Below are positions 21,805-32,548 of a DNA stretch of 64,000 nt, piece after piece. The DNA comes from Arachnopeziza araneosa (taxonomy: Eukaryota > Ascomycota > Leotiomycetes > Helotiales > Arachnopezizaceae): contig QYAI01000072.1 in assembly GCA_003988855.1 (NCBI GenBank), positions 103,383-167,382 on the forward strand. The letters are read 5' to 3'. Every line of letters begins with the position of its first letter. Within the stretch, counting starts at the first letter, position 1. The translations under genes and the position numbers were made by a program. The notes under the pieces are model-generated. The model searched no databases. It was given only the letters and a program-made list of their open reading frames with translations, and was not told the DNA's origin.

Positions 21805-23253
21805 ATGGGCTCTTTTACCAATCTGGCGACGGCCATTCTACATCCTCATCATGGATCTTCGCATACGATTGATCCTTCCGCAACCGAAGAGGAGAAGCAA
21901 TTCATAGCGCATTTCAGCGACCAGCAGCATCCCCTCCCCATGGACGAGGTGCAGAAGGACCCGAGGAATAAGGAATTGGGCCGGAGTTCGCGTGGGTTGA
22001 CCGTAGATGATTTCAAACTTGTGAGAACGCTGGGAACGGGTATGTGCTGTTGTGCTCATTCCAGATCTCGCGTGGTCGAGGAATGCGGTGTTGCGGGTGG
22101 CTGCTGATGACGCATGTAGGCACTTTTGCGCGAGTCTGGCTTGTGAAACTTGCGAATCCACCGGAGGAGGATCGCGATAAGGTTTATGCGCTGAAGGTGC
22201 TGAGAAAAGTTGAAGGTGCGTTGCTTTTGTGAAAGAGAATTGTGTTGTCCCGCTAATCCTGGCTGGCAGTTATCAAACTTAAACAAGTTGATCATGTAAA
22301 CCATGAGCGCCAAGTTCTCGCAGACGTCGCTGGACATCCTTTTATTACTACGTTAATTACGTCTTTTTCTGATCATGATTCTCTCTATATGCTTGTAAGT
22401 CTACCTGGGAAGGCGCGAAGATGATATTGATTCTGCGATAGCTTGACTATTGCCCTGGCGGCGAAGTCTTCTCTTACCTCCGCAAAGCGAAACGTTTTGA
22501 CGAAAACACGTCTCGTTTCTTCGCCGCTGAAATAGTCCTTATCCTTGAATTCCTCCACGAGCGCGAAGGCGTCGCCTATCGAGACTTGAAACCTGAGAAC
22601 CTCTTATTGGACGCCGATGGTCATATAAAATTGGTTGATTTTGGATTTGCGAAAAGATTAGGAAATAGTAAGCAGAGCCACGAATGGAAGATGGTGCTGA
22701 CGATAGCCAAGGGGAGACTTATACGTTATGTGGCACACCGGAATATTTGGCGCCAGAGGTGATTCAGAGTAAAGGCCATACTACAGCTGTGGATTGGTGG
22801 GCGTTGGGAATATTAATCTACGAATTCCTGACTGGGTACCCACCTTTCTGGAACTCCAACCCCATGGAAATATACAAACAGTAAATCCATTGACATTTCA
22901 AGTAGATTTTAGCTAACAAACTCAGAATCGTCTCCAAACCTGTCTCGTTTCCCGCAGATCCACATATCTCCTCTGCTGCGAAAGATATCATCCGCCAGTT
23001 TTGCACAGTTGACCGCTCAAAGCGTCTAGGCAATATCCAGGGCGGTGCAGCAAGAGTAAAAGGCCATGCGTTTTTCGAAGGTGTGAATTGGGAGGAAGTC
23101 TATTACAGGAAATACCGAGGTCCGATTATACCACCGATCCGCTATCCTGGAGATGCACAGTGTTTTGATCATTACCCCGATGAGAAGGAGGGCAGGGAAC
23201 CTTACACTCACGAGCTGCAGAGGAAATGGGATGATCATTTCAAGGACTTTTAA
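21805..23253 (+). CDS. cAMP-dependent protein kinase catalytic subunit, second (PKA2-type) isoform
   Basis: An AGC-family Ser/Thr kinase of 392 residues acting downstream of cAMP. The six exons are 21805-22039, 22120-22215, 22270-22394, 22442-22667, 22712-22880 and 22926-23253, and the phases sum exactly. Landmarks are the Gly loop LGTG|GTFARVWLV; YALKVL (ATP-binding Lys); catalytic loop YRDLKPEN; DFGFAK (DFG); LCGTPEYLAPE (activation-loop Thr and APE); and the AGC C-terminal tail. The N-terminus of about 70 residues is isoform-specific. YRDLKPEN with EGVAYRD, and the FAKRLGN segment, match the second, more divergent PKA catalytic subunit of filamentous fungi rather than the main one. The intron between DFG and APE is only 44 nt; without it the reading frame appears broken. 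No disabling change was seen. Confidence 0.94.
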
Positions 23254-24060
23254 AAGAGAATTGGAGATTAGAGAACATGGCGGAAAGGCCGGCGATCCTT
23301 GTACAGTATAGAGACGTGGTTTGAGATGCTATTGGGGTGTTTAGGGGTTTGGGGCAATCTAGGCTGGCTCATCTGGATTGAATTTTTACAAATGGATGGG
23401 ATGACAAATAGTGGCTGTATATAAGTTAGTTAACTTAAGAAACCGAGCTCGGGATGGATTAGCAATATGTGTGGTGAATTTCACGACTCAAAAGTTGAAC
23501 GGAGATTACTTTCAAGTACATGTAAAAGGAATAGACGCTGACATCACAAGGGTTTTTGAGATGTACCTGAATGAAGGCTGGAAAACACAAATACCTTGAC
23601 ATGCACGGTAAATGAATTAAGTCCGATGGGCAATCAGCGTGTCGTTCCAGAAGCCACATCCCGTTCCGGACGCCGCCCAGCCCCGCGCCTCGGCTGAGAA
23701 TGCGTATTAATGATACCGTCGGGATGTCGGTCCCCGCTTCTGGCCAGACCAAATGCAAATACTGATGCTGAATAACGAGCTCGCATATCTGTCTCAGTAC
23801 TGAAGAGCATCTATAAGTGAGCGATAGGAAGGAACTTGTAGAACAGCATCACACATCAGAGCATATTACATCAATCCCCTCGACGCAGCTCAACAAGTCC
23901 AAATCGTCACTCACAACCCTTCTATTTAGTTAGCGCTGCCGGCTTGACATCATCGTTTGCCCGAGTTTCCATCCATCATAGATAACCGCATCGCCTTCCA
24001 GCACCTCAATTGAAATCCTACAGATCAATTGCAATACTACACAACACACGACAGTTCAAC
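23254..24060. other. Intergenic region
   Basis: About 800 bp between the kinase stop and the DUF4336 start. No gene or strong repeat was seen. The right half is pyrimidine-rich and probably contains the promoter and 5' UTR of the next gene. Confidence 0.45.
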
Positions 24061-24934
24061 ATGACGGATAAATTGATCCCCAGGAACCCAGAAGAGGTCA
24101 TGGTCATCAGAGAGGTCGTTCCTAATGTCACTACTCTCTCTGTTCCCTTTCTTCGATTCGGAAGAATAAAGGTCGGCGGACGAGGAACCATAGGTATGTT
24201 CTTCCCTCCTCCTCCTCCTCCTCAATCTACTTGCTAACACATCCAAAGTCAAACTCCAGAATGGCTCTCTCGCCGTCTTCTCCCCCGTCGCCCTCACTCC
24301 CACCGTCAAAGGGCTTATCGGCTCCTCCCCCGTCTCCTACCTCATCGCACCCGACATCGAACACCACATCTTCCTCTCCTCCTGGTCCGCCACGTTCCCC
24401 ACAGCCAAAGTCATCGGCGTCGACGGCCTCCCCGAGAAGCGCGCCGAGCAGAACCGCACCGACAAGTCCGTCTCCATCCTCGATTTCCACACCGTCTTCA
24501 CCCGCGCCAACAAGGCCTCGGTCAAGATCGACGAGACGTTCGACGCCGAGTTCGAGTACGAGTTCTTCGACGCGCACCAGAACAAGGAGTTGGTCTTCTT
24601 CCACAAGCCGTCAAAGACCCTGATCGAGGCTGATCTCATCTTCAACCTCCCGGCGACGGAGCAGTACTCCAAGGCCGGTGGGAAGGCGGGCGAGGGCTGG
24701 GCAACGAGGCTGTTTGGCGGGATCCAGAATACGAGAGGCTCTGCCATCTGGCAGAAGAGGATCATCTGGTATGCGCAGAGTGCCTCGGACAGACCGGGCT
24801 TCAATGCGAGCGCGAAGAGAGTCAACGCTTGGGGATTCGAGAACATCATCCCCTGTCACGGCGATTCCATTGTGGGAGGTGGGAAACAGATCTTTGAGAA
24901 GATATTTGAGTGGCATCTGAAGGCGAAGAATTGA
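24061..24934 (+). CDS. DUF4336 domain protein (metallo-beta-lactamase-like)
   Basis: A protein of 272 residues in two exons (24061-24193 and 24249-24934), joined in phase 1 to give GGRGTI|VKLQNG. The sequence matches the DUF4336 pattern: IREVVPNVTTLSVPF near the start, then SYLIAPDIEHHIFLSSW, VIGVDGL and a C-terminal RVNAWGFENIIPCHGD. The group is distantly related to metallo-beta-lactamases, and the HH and CHGD sequences could contribute metal ligands; no reaction is established. There is no signal peptide or membrane segment, so it is probably cytosolic. The exon 2 coding sequence is notably GC-rich in third positions. The start is the first ATG in a good AACATGA context. Confidence 0.84.
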
Positions 24935-25090
24935 ATTTGTTGAAGCTGGAGAGGGATTCAGACGGTTTTGGTGGTAGTGAGCATGTGGTAATTTGGCAGC
25001 GACGAAATGAACGAGGGGAAGCAGTAGATTTCTTTTGGCGTAGAAGGATGGGATTCCATTGTCATATCCATGTATCTCTAGTTTCTCTTA

Positions 25091-25588
25091 CCTAGCCGTA
25101 ATACATAATGCTCTGTCCATGACCTTTCTCGTCGCATCATACCAGTATTTCTGATCTGTTTCTCTCAGTAGTGCAATCTGCCATATCAACTTAAAGGTAA
25201 ATCTATATCGTTGAGTACAAACCTATAAACTCGTCATGACATCTACGCTGCCCATCCTTTTAGACACATATCCTCCTTAGATACCTATCTCCTAGTATTG
25301 TAATCTATTTTAATCCATTCATCCTACATCTCCCTGTACCTATGTTTAACAGACATCTACGCATCCCTAGGCTCTCTTCTTTCCCTAGCCGTAATACACA
25401 ATGCTCTATCTATGACCTCTCTTTCTTTCATCATCGCATCATATTATCATATTATCATGCCATCACACTACCCTCTTAATTGCCACTCTCACATCACGCA
25501 TTTTGCTCTCAACTTAAAGGTAAATCTCCGTGCACACGGCGTAGAATACAGTGCTATAAGTGCGTTGTGACATCTACGCTACCCATCC
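25091..25588. repeat. Diverged direct duplication of about 170-200 bp
   Basis: Copy 1 (25091-25258) and copy 2 (25384-25588) both begin CCTAGCCGTAATACA, share AATGCTCT and TATGACCT/CATGACCT sequence, then CAACTTAAAGGTAAATCT. Both end GACATCTACGCT followed by CCCATCC. They lie in the 3' flank of the DUF4336 gene. Confidence 0.75.
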
Positions 25589-25861
25589 TCCGCAGGTACT
25601 GTACTTGTCTTCTGGTGTTTGTATGCGAATCATTCACATTTCACTGCGTCTCGTAGAGGATGAGATACATGCATGACAAGCACTCTCCAGCAGAGATCAA
25701 TCAAAGCTGAGAGGACATGGATACTCTGTCACCGTTGCCACATCAAGAGATAGAGACCGAGTGCAATCACATGAAGTCACAGCGTTCATTTATTTTTGTA
25801 CATTTTTGCATTTGAAAGAAGCTAGCTAGGTGTGAATGAGAATCAGAAGAAGAACAAAAAC

Positions 25862-25933
25862 GCCAGCCAGTATAGTGGGTATCCGAAATCGACAATTGCC
25901 AGCCAGCACAGTGGGTATCCGAAATCGACAGTT
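25862..25933. repeat. Two tandem 36-bp repeats
   Basis: Two adjacent 36-bp copies start GCCAGCCAG and include GTGGGTATCCGAAATCGACA. They differ at few positions. They lie about 40 bp downstream of the stop codon of the coiled-coil membrane protein gene. Confidence 0.9.
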
Positions 25934-25976
25934 GCCACCCCCAGAAAAGAAAAAACACCCAAGTACGCCAAGTCAC

Positions 25977-27467
25977 TCATCCAGCCATGGTCCATCCCTT
26001 GCGCTCGCCGCCACCCAGACCTTCGATGATGGACAATGCCACCTTGTCCAGATTGGCCGAGACGCCTTCGGAGAAGACGGTGCTCCAGAAACCGTAGTTG
26101 ATGCCCTTGCGCTGGGCCAGTTGGAGGAAGCCCCAGACGACGGTGCGGGTGAGGTTGTTGGCAGCCAGCCACATGGAACGTTCTTGCCAGGTCGAGTAGA
26201 TGAGGTGGTAGAGAAGGGCGTGCAAGACGAGGTTGAGGATGAGGATGGGATAGTTGGGTGCAGTCCATTCGTTGTTGTCGTTGCGTGCTGGGATAGGGAG
26301 AGGGGCGGCGGGATCTTTAGGGGCAGCAACTGCTGGTCTTGAGGGAGGTGCGCGGAAACCCATGAGGCGAGGGAGGTAGCTGAGGAAGAAGTGCAGGATG
26401 CATTGGAGCGCCAACCATTCATTCAGGAACCAGCAGAGGATGGCGTTGTGGTCAGTGACTCGGTATGGCAAGTAGACTGGTACCTCGACGTAGATGGCCT
26501 CCTGAGGCTCGGGCACAGGGTCAGTTTTGGGTTCAGGCTCGTCCTCATCGCCACGAACGGTGGAGCCGTGTTCACTGCCGTGTTCGCTGCCGTCTTCGTC
26601 GGAGGAGGATGGATGGTCAGAACCACCATGCGATGAAATACGAGGAGAACCGACGTCGGAAGGATGAGCTGACGTGTTGGTGCTGCCACTGCTCTGTGTG
26701 TTGCTGCGAATCTCATCATCGAGTCTGTGATCCTCGGCGGTTCCAGGAGGAGCAACATAGGCGCCGGGTTCACGATCAAAATCGTCGTCGATTTCTCTGG
26801 AGAAGCGCGCTAGCTGCTCTTGAAGAGCACGGTTCTCTCGTCGGATGGCCTGGTTTGCTTCATTCTGCTGAGAGAGGCGGCGATTGTCGGCGGCGTGGCG
26901 TGCGATCTCTGTCTCGAGCTGCGTGACGGTGCCCTTGGTTGTCGTGAGCTCGTTCTGAACAGCCTCACAGCTCTTCTGATACTCGGCGTAGGTCTTTCTG
27001 AGATTTCTCAGCTTGGTGGATTCTGCATCGAGACTCGCCTTTGTACGAGCGAGGTCGGCCTCGAGAGTTTCTCTGGCCGTGGTCACATCCTCGCTGGTGG
27101 CCGCCTGGAGTTGATCTTCAATGCTGCTGATGTGGATCTCTCTCTCAGTGGCTTCGGCCTTCAATTTGGCGATCTCATCTTCTCTCTCCTTGATCTTCTT
27201 CTCCGCTGCAGCTTTCTCTTCATAAACAGCGGTGGTCTGGCTTTCCAGATGCTGGTAATCTTTGTCGACGGCCTCCTTCAGATCGATCTGAACTCTGAGA
27301 TCCCTCTGCAATTGCTCGACCGCATCCTCATGGGCCGTGGTCTTGTAGGCAAGCTCTGCTTGCGCCTCGTCGCGTTGAGTTTTGTATTTCTCAACCTCCC
27401 TGCCCAACTCCTCGAGAGTCTTCTGCAAGCGCTGTGTGTGGGCGTCTTGGTCAGCCATGGCCATCAA
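25977..27467 (-). CDS. Hypothetical coiled-coil protein with C-terminal membrane segments
   Basis: A single-exon, 496-residue protein of no recognised family. Residues 1 to about 235 are a long heptad-rich coiled coil (for example LQKTLEELGREVEKYK and EKKIKEREDEIAKLK). Residues about 240-320 are an acidic, Ser/Gly-rich, probably disordered linker with SEHGSEHGS. The C-terminal third holds hydrophobic helices around FLNEWLALQCILHFFLSYL and PNYPILILNLVLHALLYHLIY, possibly with a weaker third near TVVWGFLQLA. This layout suits an organelle- or ER-anchored tether with the coiled coil in the cytosol, but that is inference. There are two start options, MMAM and MADQ; I kept the longer. The intact long frame with biased composition supports a real gene. 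Confidence 0.74.
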   Translation of the reverse strand: MMAMADQDAHTQRLQKTLEELGREVEKYKTQRDEAQAELAYKTTAHEDAVEQLQRDLRVQIDLKEAVDKDYQHLESQTTAVYEEKAAAEKKIKEREDEIAKLKAEATEREIHISSIEDQLQAATSEDVTTARETLEADLARTKASLDAESTKLRNLRKTYAEYQKSCEAVQNELTTTKGTVTQLETEIARHAADNRRLSQQNEANQAIRRENRALQEQLARFSREIDDDFDREPGAYVAPPGTAEDHRLDDEIRSNTQSSGSTNTSAHPSDVGSPRISSHGGSDHPSSSDEDGSEHGSEHGSTVRGDEDEPEPKTDPVPEPQEAIYVEVPVYLPYRVTDHNAILCWFLNEWLALQCILHFFLSYLPRLMGFRAPPSRPAVAAPKDPAAPLPIPARNDNNEWTAPNYPILILNLVLHALLYHLIYSTWQERSMWLAANNLTRTVVWGFLQLAQRKGINYGFWSTVFSEGVSANLDKVALSIIEGLGGGERKGWTMAG

Positions 27468-27925
27468 GAGGTTTTGTTGGTTGTCAGAGGTTTTGGTGGG
27501 GGGCTTGGGCTAGTTACCGGACGGTGCTTCTGCTGGAAGCGTGCCGTGGCACTGATCCCAGACAAGAGCATCACCCTCTTGCTGATGTGGGGGTAGAGGA
27601 ATGCCTGCGGCAAGTCCTCTCTCTTTGTGATCATGCGTGCCATGATCGGAATGTAGATTGAGAGTTTTTGGTGCGATCTCTGAATCCGGTGTACGTGAAA
27701 GAAAGAAGGAGATCTGGTTGCGGTGAATGGCCTGGGATATATCTACTGTTATCATCTATCTAATTGCGACGGGAATCTTCCATTGTCGTCTCTTTCTATT
27801 GTTGTCAGGGTTTGAAGCTATTGTCAACGGCTTCTTATTGTTGCCGCAAGCGAAGTCTGAGCTTGGGACTAAAGGCAATTCACTCGATGTTGCTGTTGTC
27901 AAATATGGTGCTATTGTCAAATACT

Positions 27926-28240
27926 CTAACTGGTTGTCAAACAGTAGTTATCTCTAACTGGTGGTCAAATACCAGTCATCTCTAACTGGTGGTCAAACAG
28001 TAGTTATCTCTAACTGGTGGTCAAATACCAGTCATCTCTAACTGGTGGTCAAATACCAGTCATCTCTAACTGGTGGTCAAATACCAGTCATCTCTAACTC
28101 TAACTGGTGGTCAAATACCAGTCATCTCTAACTGGTTGTCAAATAATAACCATACTTTAATTGATAGTCATCTAGCTGGTTGTCAAATAATCATCATCTC
28201 CAATTGATTGTCAAATAATGGTCATACTCTAATTGATTGT
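27926..28240. repeat. 28-bp minisatellite
   Basis: CTAACTGG starts recur at 27926, 27954, 27982, 28010, 28038, 28066 and 28094, exactly 28 bp apart. A 6-bp slip then moves the phase to 28100 and 28128. The unit contains GGTGGTCAAATACCAGTCAT. Copies decay to the right into TTGATTGTCAAATAATGGTC-like versions up to about 28240. Confidence 0.93.
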
Positions 28241-28887
28241 CGGCCTTCGCCTGCACCTTGGTTCGAGGATTTCATCGCTGCTCCCTTCTCGATTCTTCTG
28301 GAACAGGGAGACGCATCAACATCGCTTTGATCGAATACCCTGCCACATCTGTGAATTGACGGGACACCAGCGTACCACCACTGAGCAATCGGGTTCCATG
28401 CTGAAGCCATCCATAGATCATGGCCAAATACCCAGGCAAGGGCCACTTTGATTCAGACGAGTGCTCGTACCGCAGAATTGCCTGGGGCACTGCGCATGCA
28501 AGGCAATGCTCCTTGATTGCAGCTCGTCCCAGTACGCGATGCAAGATGGTAGCGAGATGCAACGCTGAGATGAACAGATTCAGCGTCCACATTGGAGAGG
28601 CACCCCGCATCCGACCCTATCCAATCCTCGTCGCTGCTGCAGGAACCCTCTCGGCGGGAATAGCCAAGCGAGAAAAGAGCCAACTCCACTCCACTCCATC
28701 TTAATACCTTCGATATTTCCTCCTTCCTACTCTTCATGTGGAGAATCCCGACCTCAGTCTGCAATCGCCACTTCCTTCTCCTGGGTCCATCTGCCGGGAG
28801 GACTGGCCGAGATTGACCTCAACCAGCATGCCAATATCTCCTCAACTCGCCCATCGTCCCAGGGATCTCAAGATGGGCCAGCGACGA

Positions 28888-28893
28888 TATAAA
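28888..28893 (+). promoter_or_regulatory. TATA-like element
   Basis: TATAAA lies 84 bp upstream of the start codon of the DUF3237-type gene. This is motif and position evidence only. Confidence 0.35.
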
Positions 28894-28976
28894 TTGTCGA
28901 CTTTCCCTCCTGGAAAGTTCAAGGACAAGCTCACCGACTCCTGAATCAATCCTCCCTTCCGCAGAGATCCAGCAGG

Positions 28977-29578
28977 ATGCGTCTCCTCACCGCAGCACTC
29001 CCGCTACTCCTCACTCTCCGGGCGAGTGCTTCCAACATCACTCAGCCTACGCCTCCCGGCCTGACATATCTCTACACGGCCTACGTAAACTGCGCGCCTA
29101 ACATTGACATTGGCGCGGCACCGAATGGAATTCGCTCTGCCATCCCAATCATAGGAGGCAATTTCACCGGACCTCACATCAGCGGTATGCTTCTCTATGG
29201 TGACTCCTTGTGTATGCTGACCCCAAGCAGGCAAGATCCTCGACCTTGGAGCCGACTGGGGAATCACAGGAACAGACGGTGTCTTTCATGCCGATACTCG
29301 ATACAACCTGCAAACGCACGATGGCGCCAACATCTGCATCCGAACTTCCGGGCCTACGCAAGCAAATGGCGATCTATATCTCAGGATAATTTTTGAGACT
29401 GGCGCGGCAAACTATACTTGGCTCAATAATATCGTCGGCGTGGGGGTGTTGACCTTTGCAGCGAATGAAACGACATACTTTACCTTGAGGATTGATGGCT
29501 TTTATGTGAGTGGAACTGTAGAAAAGCCTCACTGGTTGGATTCGAGCTGATGACCAACAGTTGACTCCTCCATCATGA
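28977..29578 (+). CDS. Secreted DUF3237-type protein
   Basis: A predicted secreted protein with a signal peptide (MRLLTAALPLLLTLRASAS). Exon 1 is 28977-29184 and exon 2 starts at 29231, joined in phase 1 to give ISG|KILDLGADWG. DUF3237 hallmarks are GADWGITG, HADTRYNLQT, GANICIRTSG and a final ETTYFTLRIDGFY. The domain is a small beta-barrel of unknown function found in bacteria and fungi. The 3' end has two options. Reading through gives a stop at 29548-29550 (175 residues). Splicing at GTGAGT (29506) to an acceptor ending at 29560 gives a stop at 29576-29578 and a tail LTPPS (166 residues). I prefer the spliced form because the donor and acceptor are good. Confidence 0.76.
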
Positions 29579-31515
29579 TGCTAGCCAAGGTGATGGCGAG
29601 GTTGAAACTGGGACGGAAACGGAGAGAATTCTTGCGGCTTTAACGGGTGGCGTTCCCTGATTTCGTCCTACCTCAAACTCTTGCAATCATTTCTCGGCAA
29701 GTCCCCGTTTGATATCGGGAATCCTCCGACCTTGATGGGTAGAGGGAAGTCAAGCGGGGCAAGGGAAGTCCCGAAGCTCAGTGTCAATGAAGCCAAATAC
29801 CAACTGAGCATTTCTCTATCACGAAAGGCTCTCTGCTCTGCCCATTGCCGATTATTCTCGTTGTCGCGAATGCATCCCATCGTTCCCTCCCACAACAAGC
29901 GTTGGACCCTTCCAAGCCGGCGCCAGATGCAAGCATCTCAAGAAGTTGTAATCGTAAGCGCCGCCCTTCAGAGCTGTGTTTTCAAATTCTCGGTCAGCTT
30001 CGGCCTGTCTCGACCCATCGAATGTACAGTTGAAGTTTCCATGAGGCAGTTGCCGTAACACCGCTCGGGGGGGCTTCCCAAACATCAACTGATTTTGGGT
30101 CGCTAATTGTGCTCTGTTATCCGTCTGACGCCAAAGCACCGTTTCATTTCATGCGCTGCGCTCGACAACCGCGCAAACCGCCTCATCAGCCAGTCTCAAA
30201 ATCCAGTCACGGTCCAAACACTTCTCCACTCCAACCTCATCTTCTCGGTATCAAGTATTGGACTGGGTCTTCCTCACCAGGCTCCCTGGTTGTGCTTCCT
30301 CCCCTTCTAGACCTCTCCAGAATCACAAGTCCCAACGTGCCTCTCGGGTTGGGATACGCGCTCGGAGCTCCCCTCTCATCCCACTTCCTCACGGCTTCCT
30401 TCCGACGCAGTAGTCTCCCCGAGAAACGGAGCCTGAGCTTGGACGAGCCTGCCCATGTGCCTATCCTCATTCAGTCACCAGGCTGCATTTACGAGATTAT
30501 GCTTTCCTGCGCATGCACGACATTGTTGGGTGTCCTGGTTGGCCGGTTCGAGACGTGATGCAGCCCTGCCATGGGATGAGTCGCCCTGGTTTGGCGGCGC
30601 GCATGATTGATCGACGGGGATGGCTGCGTGCTCGACTGGCGAGCGCTACCCGGGTGGTGCGGGAGCTAGGGATGGGTTTACTGATGTAGGTACAAGGTAC
30701 GTGGGATTAATTGGGATGGGTAGATGGAGATGGTGTATTTAAGAGGAGCCATTTCTCTCTTCTAGTGTGCATCTGAATCATCATAGAATGCGATATATTA
30801 CGGGGCTCTCCTTTCTTTGCCAAGTGTTTAGGCGTACGAGAAGTCAAGATGGTCTGCTATTGTGCAAATTATTATGTATGCTCTCTTGTTTGATCTTTTG
30901 ATGCTGTTATGCTAGAGTAAACTAACTCAGCCACCATATACAGAGTTCGGCGCACTGCCATAACCCGGTCCAGAAGTTCGGTGACAGGTGTGCCTTTTGC
31001 GTTGTGAGTCCTCTCACGTGCTCGACTCTTCTACCTCGTCCTTGTCCTTCCTTATACTTACCGATTCAACTCAGGAGAACGGGGTCGGCAGCAACAGCTC
31101 CACGCCTGCCCAGAATACGGTCCCAAAGACTAGTCAGCAGTGGCTCGGGAGCTTCCAGCCGGATCGACTGAGGCGGGACGAGGAACATCGTGGCGGAGGG
31201 CAGTATGGAGGACGGCGCAGGATCAAGTACTGAGTTTTATGTGTGGTGGATACGTGCTCTGTCGATGGCTGGAGATGGGATCATCTGGTTTGGAGTTAGG
31301 GGATAATGGAATGGTGCTTCTAGGTGCACGCATACAGGATAGAATGGGAGATGGATGTTTTGGTACACATGGCTGGGCCATGTCGGATTCGTCATGGTTT
31401 GGTATATACAAGTAGAGTACGTAACGTCGTTAATCCCCCCTCCGATACGCCTTGGCCAAATATAAACAGTCAGCCATTTCAATACAGTGCTATATCCCAG
31501 CAATTTTCATACAGA
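29579..31515. other. Intergenic region, no gene supported
   Basis: Frames of 125 and 149 codons occur on the + strand (29681-30058 and 30109-30558). Neither has recognised motifs, and their composition looks like chance frames in GC-rich DNA. I call no gene in this 1.9-kb stretch. Confidence 0.4.
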
Positions 31516-32177
31516 TTACCACATCCGCCTCCGGTACCCTTTGAACCCCTCTCCTTCCCCTTCGGCCAATATTTGCTCTTTGATCTTCCTCCTCCTCTCC
31601 GCAGCACTTAGATGCTCGTCCAGCGGCGGCGTCGACTTGATTTCCACCACCTCTCCACCCTCCTGCTCACCACTCTCTCCACCATCAACCTCTTCTTCTT
31701 CCATCACTACTCTTTGCGCTCCTCTATCCCCACCCCTCCCCTTCAGATCCAGCTTCTCCCTCATCTCCCTCGCCTTCTTCTTCTGCCACCGAGTCGCACC
31801 CACCATCTGATCCCCGCCCTCGTCCATCACGCCGCCGCCATCCTGCATCTCGGCCTTGGCCCGCTCCTGCGCCATCACCATGGCTTCCACGACCTCCTTC
31901 GCCTCCCAGTACTCCTTGTCGCGGAACTGCGGCGGCAGGTACAGGTCCGGCCCCGTGGGCGGCGCCTTGATGAGCTGCGGCTGGATGGCGGCGCGCAGAT
32001 CGCGCACCGTCTGCTGCTGCAGCACGTAGCCGGCCAGAAAGAGGGCGGTGCCGAAGAAGAATACTGCGAGAGAGAGAGAGGTGTTGGTCGCTTGTTCTGG
32101 AGGATTGGGGTGCGTGATATGGACTTACTGATCAGAGAAGAGATGGCGAGAGAGACTTGGCCGGATGTCAAGAGCAT
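31516..32177 (-). CDS. Hypothetical small membrane-anchored protein
   Basis: A protein of 198 residues in two exons: 32177-32129 and 32063-31516, joined in phase 1 across a 65-nt intron whose polypyrimidine tract is a CT repeat. The N-terminus, MLLTSGQVSLAISSLIS then FFFGTALFLAGYVLQQQ, is a single membrane segment. The remainder is highly charged, with LYLPPQFRDKEYWEAKEVVEAM, a basic WQKKKAREMREKL stretch, a long acidic run and an AERRRKIKEQIL helix near the end. I recognise no family. A tail facing the cytosol or an organelle surface is plausible. It is divergent from prp38, with 371 bp between start codons. Confidence 0.63.
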
Positions 32178-32548
32178 GGTCTGATTGCAGAAAGATTGGT
32201 TAGGTTGGGAGAGCAGAGAGGAAGGATTGTCGTATCTTGAATTTTGAACGCGGTTTGAAGGGTTCTGCGTCGGGATGCATGATGATGCGCTGAGTAAATA
32301 GTGGCTTGATGGCAGGGCAACAATCGTTGATAAGAAATTTTAAGCTTGCGACGGGAGCGGGATGCGGTTTCAACGACATTTGAGCTCCATCTTCCAAGCA
32401 ACCAACCCAAACTACCACTTATAGCTCTTCACTTCTCGAAGTGCTTCACACGGCTGTAGCAAACCTCTCTACCAATTACCCAAGTCATAACAGAAACCCT
32501 GCTTCCCACCACTGCCTTCTTCAAACCTCCTCAGACTCCTCGGCCACA
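32178..32548. promoter_or_regulatory. Divergent promoter region, membrane protein / prp38
   Basis: A 371-bp spacer lies between opposing start codons. Promoter activity for both genes is inferred from position; no specific site was assigned. Confidence 0.45.

Larger units (their letters stand above)
24935..25976. other. Intergenic between convergent genes, with a duplicated segment
   Basis: No gene was seen. It contains a diverged direct duplication (25091-25258 and 25384-25588) and a 36-bp tandem repeat at 25862-25933, both listed separately. Confidence 0.5.
27468..28976. other. Intergenic region with minisatellite
   Basis: The left part holds degenerate TTGTCAAA-containing sequence leading into a 28-bp minisatellite. 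The right part (28250-28900) has short frames on both strands without recognised motifs; I call no gene there. A TATAAA element lies close to the next start codon. Confidence 0.45.

Noticed and set aside
22660..22720. Apparent frameshift in the PKA gene between the DFG and APE motifs
   Set aside because: A 44-nt intron from 22668 (GTAAGC) to an acceptor ending at 22711 joins LGN to RETYTLCGT in frame, and all exon phases then sum correctly.
26391..27596. Long + strand frames opposite the coiled-coil membrane protein
   Set aside because: They are antisense shadows of a GC-rich coding sequence; the minus frame has coherent coiled-coil and membrane features.
30109..30558. 149-codon + frame in the 29.6-31.5 kb gap
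   Set aside because: Composition looks like chance translation of GC-rich DNA; no domain, no conserved start context, and no supporting neighbours.
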